Shown here one piece after another: positions 58,285 to 64,000 of a DNA stretch of 64,000 nucleotides; the first letter of the stretch is position 1; each line of letters opens with the position of its first letter. Below the pieces are notes generated by a model that worked only from the letters and a program-made list of their open reading frames with translations, made no database searches and was not told where the DNA came from. Source of the stretch: Diabrotica undecimpunctata. Its lineage: Eukaryota; Arthropoda; Insecta; Coleoptera; Chrysomelidae. The translations under genes and the position numbers were made by a program. Location: assembly GCF_040954645.1 (NCBI RefSeq), contig NC_092806.1, positions 148,270,429 to 148,334,428 on the forward strand. The letters are read 5' to 3'.

Positions 58285-60350
58285 GTTGATAACACAGGTC
58301 CGCGACCAAAAAATTGTTTAAAATTTAATAACTGATTTTCATACTGTGTTTAACGCTGATTTCGGGAAAAATAGTGAAAAAATTCCATTACGTACAGTTA
58401 TTTCACAAAATGATATAATAAAGAGTAATTAGGAGAAACCAGCAGTATTTTCAAGTCAGCACTTGTTCTTGCGTACCCCCTACCCATCCACTTGATGACT
58501 CACTGCGGCTTACTTCGTGTCAATAACAATCTGTCGCGCTGCCCCTTTCTCCCCCAATAACAAGCAGTGAGCCTTTGGAAATGCCTTACAATTCACAGCA
58601 GCTCTTCGCTTGGTGTTGTTTTTATTAGTGCTTTAAAGTAGTGACTATTTTCTTGTATTGTGAAGTTATTGTGCTGTCTAGACATTGGACAATGGCTACC
58701 AGAGAATGTATAAACTTGCCAGATTGCTTCTGTTACATTTGCTGTAACTATACCGTTAAACATCAACAAAGAAACGTTTCCGATTTCGTTGAAAAAGTAT
58801 ATTTTGCTTATTTTGGTATAAAGTTAGTCGATCAAGATAAGTCTTGAGCCCCCACATAAAGTTTGTTCAGTATGTGTTGAAGAACTGAGGTAATGGTTTC
58901 AAGGTAAGCAGTTCTTACGTTTTGGAGTACCAATGGTTTGGAGGGAGCCCAAAAATCATAGTGATGACTGCTATTTTTGATCTTGCAACGTTCGAGGTTT
59001 TAATTTGAGAAACAAAAAAGCTTTTTCTTACTCTAACATTTAATTAGCCATTCGCCCTTTTTCTCATGGACCTGAAGTGCCACTACTTTCTCCTCCAGAT
59101 TATTTGGATGATATACATGATGATCACAAGCAATTGAATCAGCAAGGTTATAGTAAAGAAGACAGTAAATATTTTAGTAAAAGAATCGTCAGATGTTTTA
59201 GGATCTAGATTGAAAATTAAACATATGTTTGTTCCGAAAACATTCTTTTCTTGGTATCGATCTAGAAAAAATATTTTGTTATTTTTCTTCTCCCAAGAAG
59301 ATGACCTGGTGTTTTACAGTGATGTTCTTGGACTTATGACACATTTCAAACTAAAGTATGCTCCTGATAAGAGGAGACTTTTGATTGATTCTTCAAAAAG
59401 AAGCCTTTAAGCAGTACTTCTACACAATGGCAATAAGTATGCTTCTATACCAGTTGGACACTCGGTTTACGGGAAAGAATATTACGAAAACTTTGAAGTG
59501 GTTTTAAGCAAACTGTGCTATTCAGATCACAAATGGACATTATGTGCTGATTTAAAAGTGATTTCAATGCTGCTTGGTCAATAAAGTTCCTATACAAAGT
59601 TCCCTTGCTTTCTCTATCATGGGACAGTTGAGGCAGAAAGCAACACCACATAAAAAAAAGTTTGGCCCGTGAGAGAAGTCTTACAAGTAGGGGTTAAAAA
59701 TGTTGACGAGAGGAAGAGCCCAAAAAAGTGTTATTTCCACCACTTCACATTAAGTTGAGGCTGATAAAATAATTTGTCAAGGTATTGACTAAAGAAGGGG
59801 AGGCAACTTTGTGGACAATGAGCAGGTAACATGAGCAATCAACTTCACATTCTCCACTCACATCTTGATACTTGCCGGCAAACCTTGGTAATGTCAGTAA
59901 AGCGAAAGATTTCACCAAGGCATCAAAGAAATGAAAAGAAGATACCAAGGAAGATAGAATGTGAGCATGATAGCAAACTACTGCTGGATCATGAAAAGAG
60001 ATGATTCTCAACGACTTCACATCAAGAAAAGCAGTAAAAGAAGCTTTGACAGAAAGCGAAAGCGTTATTATAAGGACTTAGGAACCTTAAGAGAAATATA
60101 TCTGTAATGGAAATTAGTTTAGAACATTATTAATAAATAAACTAAATTTTATAACGTTGGAATAAGGTGAAACATTACTTAAATTTTATTATTATACCCA
60201 AACATACTCCCTAGTTTGTGAGAAAACCTGACGTGATAGACAAAAATGGTTTGCATTTTTAAAATCAGCGCTAGAAAGTACATAAAAGTCAGTTATCAAG
60301 TTTCAAACAACTTTCAAAAAAATATTTTTTGCAGGCCTGTGTAATCACCG
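58285..60350 (+). mobile_element. TIR-bounded element carrying an unfamiliar cysteine-rich gene
   Basis: The left end (58285-58368) and the right end (about 60262-60350) are imperfect inverted repeats. Reading inward both give GATxACACAGG, then an A-run, then TTGTTTxAAAxTTxATAACTGA and later xxCGCTGATTT. The repeat spans about 80 bp with one 14-bp indel. The element sits inside a mariner-like transposase whose homology stops at one end and resumes at the other. No clear TSD was identified, so the exact ends may be off by a few bases. Confidence 0.7.
58692..60060 (+). pseudogene. Cysteine-rich gene of unknown function, many stops
   Basis: Starts MATRECINLPDCFCYICCNY. KVYFAYFGIKLVDQDKS is followed by a TGA where a Trp is expected (before APHKVCSVCVEELR). 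FGVPMVWREPKNHSDDCYF, then CNVRGFNLRNKKAFSY and a proline-rich AIRPFSHGPEVPLLSPPDYL follow. Later parts, all frame-broken, include FFSQEDDLVFYSDVLGLM, YAPDKRRLLIDSSKRSL, VLLHNGNKYASIPVGHSV, the LGQ word and LFPPLHIKLRLIKQFVKVL at about 59735-59785. The CYIC...C-x2-C spacing suggests a zinc-binding N-terminus. I know similar repeated ORFs from insect genomes but not their function; the TIRs suggest a DNA-transposon protein. Confidence 0.6.
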
Positions 60351-60689
60351 ACGGTCAATTATTGATGTAACTGTATGCGGTAAGGATGCAGTTTATGTCT
60401 ACGAAGGATTTTTGCCGCCGAAGTTTGACTAATATCATGTTGACATGAAATTTCACAAGTGCTGATGTGGGGATCTTCAGTAGTACCTATCAGTACATTA
60501 TATTCGTTTTCTTTACTTAAAACAGTTTTGGTTCTTTCATTTTTTTTTTCATATACAACTGACCCAGTGCAAACAAAACAATCCATTAATTGTTCAAAAG
60601 CTCTTGCGTTTGGCTTTCTCAAGACACAATACTTATTTCTACCGACAAAAATTGAATATATTTCCGAAATTTAAAGAAAACTAAAAATA

Positions 60690-62354
60690 TCTCGGAAAAT
60701 AATGAGTTTAGGTATAGGAAATGCTATTTAAAAATATATAAAAATGAAAGTGTATCATAAATACAATATTCCTAAAAAATAAAATATAGGGTGATCCATT
60801 TAAAATAATTTAGAAAATCGTAATTTCGTTTTGTAGTTCCCCCTGTATACAAATTTTTGTCAATGATTTCAATTAAACTTAATTTAAAAACTACTTGCTT
60901 ATAACTAATTATTTATAACTAACTAACTCGTTTTTAACTTATATTGTTTACTTTATTATATAAAATAAATAATTGTTTATGCATTACTTCTTTATATGCA
61001 TGTTGTTGATTTCATAGGGATTTCGAAATAAAAATGGTCATAACTTGTTAAATACTCTGTATATTAATGCAATACCCATTACTATAAGAACAAGAATTAT
61101 GAGAAAAATGAAAATTTGAAAAAATATATAGGGTGTCCCATTTAAAAAATTGTATATTTTCTATACCAAGTAGTTATTAATCACCCTGTAGAATGTTACA
61201 TATTTTCCAAGTATGTAGAATATCATTGTCTACATTTTTTCTAAATAAATTTTTTGGATATCTTGTACCACAATGAAATTATCGACCGATGTCGTACTAA
61301 AAACTCACTCTGTATGTATTTTTTTATATTTTTCACTTTTTAGGCTAATAATCTAGTATGTCTTCTAACAAATTAAAAAATATGCCATATATGTAACTAA
61401 ATGAATAAATGTCTGAACGTAAACAAGAAAAGCGAAAATAATTATTTCATCTTTCATAAAGATTAAAATATCCATTCAAACTCCCGGATTTGTTTTCTAA
61501 GATAACCAAGTTTCCCACTAGCAGTCTTAATCTTGCAAAATTGTGTAGGAAATAGTTCCGATAACAAAAATAATGATTGGGATAAACACCAGAAGGAACG
61601 ATAATACCGCGTCGAAAGATAAAGTTCCGTTTTGTCGTAGTTTGTACTTTATTACAATAGTTTGCGTACTTTGGAAAATAAGTTCGTGTGAAAATCTGTG
61701 CGAGACGCGAAGGGAGAAATTTTTGCTGCCGTGAAAATACATGAACCGAGAGGATTAGAGATAAGACTAAAAGGTGAAGTTCCTTGTCGGTTATTATTTG
61801 TATACTGTGGGGAAACTTAATGGGATTCTTACTTTTAAGGAATAGGTAAATTTTTATTCTCCGATTTAAAGGTATTTTATAACATTATTATATAATAAAG
61901 GTCATATAAACATATTATGTGACCGACCAATATTTAGGTCAATTCAACAGGCTTTAGAGGCCCAAGGAATTAATATATTTCTTCTATTTTTTCTCTCTTT
62001 TTTTCCAATCTTGTACAGTAGAATATATTTATCTGAAACTGCGATCAAGAGAAACGATAGAGAGGGTTATTTATGCGGCGTTGCCTAATAGATTATTATT
62101 TTAGAGGTTTGTTTTTGTACTGTAAAATGACTAATACTTTATAATTACAGTAATGGTTTTATAATATATTTATTATTAAAGCACTAATATTGAAGTTGTT
62201 TGAGGTAATTGATAAAATATGTTATTAATTAAAGTATTCGTCAAAATTATGAAAATAAACGAAAGTCTAATAAATTAGAAAGCGAATAATATGCTATTCA
62301 GGTAAAATAAATTGTTTTCAACGGTAGTGGTAAAAGCTTATAAAATATACTTAC
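60690..62354. other. AT-rich stretch with a direct repeat pair; no gene
   Basis: TATAGGGTGATCCATTTAAA near 60786 and TATAGGGTGTCCCATTTAAA near 61127 differ by a few bases and lie about 340 bp apart in the same orientation. They resemble the mariner-type end at 17374 (CAGGGTGGCCATAAA). The minus frame at 61527-61742 ends in a hydrophobic helix but is otherwise unassigned. Confidence 0.5.
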
Positions 62355-62449
62355 CAGTTTTTATTTAAAATATCAAAATTGCTGTTTTTGCTGTCAGAAT
62401 TTGATTGAAAATCTTCGCTGTGTGAATCTTCGTCTACATTAATAACCAT
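62355..62449 (-). CDS. Possible exon of an unassigned gene
   Basis: Minus strand: ATG at 62449-62447 opens an acidic stretch (MVINVDEDSHSEDFQSNSDS ...) of 31 codons followed by CTG-GTAAGT, a good splice-donor match, at 62355/62354. If not spliced, the frame ends at a TAA after one more codon. A CTGAG just upstream of the ATG could be a splice acceptor. It lies downstream of the DUF7869-like gene on the same strand. Acidic N-termini of this type are common in transposon proteins, so host origin is not certain. Confidence 0.25.
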
Positions 62450-62998
62450 ATCCGTACCTCAGAACAAAAGTGTATTAAGTCACAAAATATAAATTTTACA
62501 GGAGAGCGAAAATAAAAATTATTTTTACTGTTTTGTAACATTTTCCATTTAATACATTAAATTTTATTTAGCAAATTCTTTTAAATATGAATAATAATCA
62601 TTGCTCTTTTTACCACTAAAAAAATTTTTTTGAATACTACTGTTTTTGAAAAAAATGGACTTTACATATTTTTGCTCTGAAAAATAAATTTTTGACTGTG
62701 ACTTAACATTAATTTTTCCATCTATCTTGTGGCAAAATCTCCATTATGGAAAACATCATACCTATTTTACAAAATTAAGCAAATATTTGGATATACAGAA
62801 TTAAAAATACTATACGGAAGTGTTTGTAACAAAACCATTAATACGAGCAAGTAAAAAAAAACTAGAAAAAAGTTTAATTAAAAAACAGAAATGGTCGTAA
62901 AGTAACTGTATTTTTATTAAGTAAAAAATTTAACAATAACTTTTGAAGAACGTAACAAAATAATAATTAAAAACTAAACAAATGCAGGGCTACTTCCG

Positions 62999-64000
62999 CT
63001 AATTATCAGTAATCTGAATTGTGTCTTTATGTACTAGAGTCTGAAAAAAATAGTGAAACCTCGCTGGAACCCACTTTAGCAGCTTTTGAAGATGATTGAA
63101 TTTTTTAGTACTTATCGGATTTAAGGTATCTCTCAAGGAAAACAGAGAATCTTCTAAAGATTGATGATTTCTTCTACCAACTCTTCGGTTAAAGTCTACA
63201 CTCTGAAATTTCAAATCGAAATCTGTTTTAAAGTACAGAATCCCAGGATTTTCTTGTCTGTTTTAAAGTACAGAATCCCAGGATTTTCTTGTCTGAATTG
63301 CATACATACTGCTTGTGAAATTAAAAATTTTTGTACTGTAACCAATCCCATGGAGTAATAATTTGAAAATTAGGACATTTTTTAGCTTCTCGTTCTATAA
63401 CTGAATGTATACTGTCCACCTCCATGTGCGTATGCCCTCGCAAAAGGAATTTGTGAGTTATTTCTTTTATATGTGGATATCTCGGAAAGTAGATAAAAGT
63501 AGCACATAATCATTTGTATGTTCTGGTTTTGGGATGGGCAGTTATCGTTCCAAATAACAACCGAAGTTGTGCTTTGAGGTAATGAATGAATGTATTGGAC
63601 CAAGCATGAGGCCATTTCGTTTGCACCCCGGCCAGCAATTGATTCATCCCACATTAGACAGTTCGCCTGTTTTTCCGTTGAATCATAAATTGTATAATTA
63701 AAACACCAGAGTTTTAGACTGTAAAAACTTTGAGAGTTAGTTAGCTTTGGGCAAGGAAGACATTTTTGTAAATCTATCATTAAAACTTTTTGTCCAGGGT
63801 TATTGATGGACATCTCCTTGTCTATCTGTTTCAATTTGTACCGTTTATCGGCCTCTAACAAATGAGCGTTATACTGCACTTGTAATGTTTCTCGCTCAGC
63901 TTCAGAGTTTGACTGTCTTAGATTGATTAGAAATTCATCACATTTATCACAAGTATCTTTTGAAGGAACAGCGAACGATAAATTAAATTCTGTATTAAAA
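62999..64000 (-). pseudogene. DUF7869-like transposon-type gene, 3' part, runs off the window
   Basis: Minus strand, entering from beyond 64000. FNLSFAVPSKDTCDKCDEFL (about 63985-63925), then the open frame to 63382: KVLMIDLQKCLPCPKLTNSQ, FYSLKLWCFNYTIYDS, CLMWDESIAGRGANEMASCL and VVIWNDNCPSQNQNIQMIMC. This is the pattern DLQKxLPxPK ... WxESxAGRGxNE ... WxDNCxGQNxN, which I associate with DUF7869 proteins (RNase H-like fold assumed). A shift at about 63425 moves to MEVDSIHSVIEREAKKCPNF and PWDWLQ. After a 35-bp tandem duplication and stops, the tail PISTKKFNHLQKLLKWVPAR (63110-63040) ends at 62999. Non-functional here. Confidence 0.75.
63222..63291. repeat. 35-bp perfect tandem duplication
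   Basis: 63222-63256 and 63257-63291 are the same 35-bp unit, beginning TCTGTTTTAAAGTACAGAAT. It lies within the DUF7869-like pseudogene and adds a frame-breaking length. Confidence 0.95.

Larger units (their letters stand above)
57760..60680 (-). pseudogene. Mariner-like transposase, split by a TIR element
   Basis: Minus strand. N-terminal part at 60680-60350: TKTVLSKENEYNVLIGTTED, PHISTCEISCQHDISQTSAA and KILRRHKLHPYRIQLHQ, a helix-turn-helix region. After the 2.1-kb insertion it resumes at about 58280: QQVQRDEFLFRF, DEATFYKNGTV (first Asp), VIGPHFFDGRVN, then NIRQRMWFLLDGSPVHQTAP (second Asp) and IHNHLNNSFPE, RREPTVWPLPSPEFFKIDLV (third acidic position) and WDYLKDIVY ... MKNRIREAF ending near 57760. 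Several shifts and stops. It belongs to the same broad family as the copy at 21.1-22.6 kb, in the same orientation. Confidence 0.85.

Overview
The window looks like repeat-rich intergenic or intronic DNA from an insect, possibly a beetle with a large genome. It is AT-rich with many AT microsatellites. Nearly every recognisable coding segment belongs to a transposable element, and I see no bacterial, tRNA, rRNA or CRISPR feature. The insect call comes from the mix of families: an R1-like LINE, jockey-like and RTE-like LINEs, piggyBac, Tc1, mariner-like elements, a Penelope-like element (PLE) and an errantivirus-like envelope fragment. The order is a guess. No complete host gene was found; the host-like candidates are one possible exon near 62.4 kb and a few unrecognised small ORFs.

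Layout. 0-2.2 kb: decayed R1-like LINE. 2.2-5.5 kb: AT-rich DNA with small repeats. 5.57-7.13 kb: 5'-truncated LINE with a 483-residue reverse transcriptase (RT) frame and an 11-bp target-site duplication (TSD), inserted in a PLE-end repeat whose unoccupied paralogue is at 32.7 kb. 8.7-14.4 kb: three LINE fragments, one with a 15-bp TSD, plus an RNase H fragment. 14.7 kb: orphan piggyBac cysteine tail. 17.37-22.6 kb: one mariner-like element holding a 3.6-kb near-perfect palindrome and, separately, a LINE with a 12-bp TSD. 22.6-28.3 kb: four more LINE pieces. 29.97-32.46 kb: piggyBac copy 1. 32.7-35.0 kb: PLE. 35.2-36.7 kb: Tc1-like element with both termini. 37.3-41.9 kb: piggyBac copy 2, broken by two LINEs (12- and 13-bp TSDs) and an LTR-like block. 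42.3-44.6 kb: piggyBac copy 3, the best preserved. 47.2-48.9 kb: envelope fragment fused to LINE pieces. 49.2-49.9 kb: hairpin plus MITE-like element. 51.08-53.22 kb: element with about 370-bp terminal inverted repeats (TIRs) carrying only the two ends of a larger gene. 53.4-55.6 kb: two LINEs, one with an 11-bp TSD. 57.8-60.7 kb: mariner-like transposase split by a 2.1-kb TIR-bounded element carrying an unfamiliar cysteine-rich gene. 63.0-64.0 kb: 3' part of a DUF7869-like gene running off the window.

The genes do not form a pathway. The window is a record of nested insertion, and the nesting gives a relative order: mariner before palindrome and LINE; piggyBac 2 before its LINEs; PLE end before the 5.6-kb LINE; mariner before the cysteine-gene element. 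The items most likely to be undescribed are the palindrome with hammerhead-ribozyme-like motifs near its outer ends, the TIR element at 58.3-60.35 kb, the long-TIR deletion derivative at 51.1-53.2 kb, and a recurring asparagine/cysteine tail found at three places.
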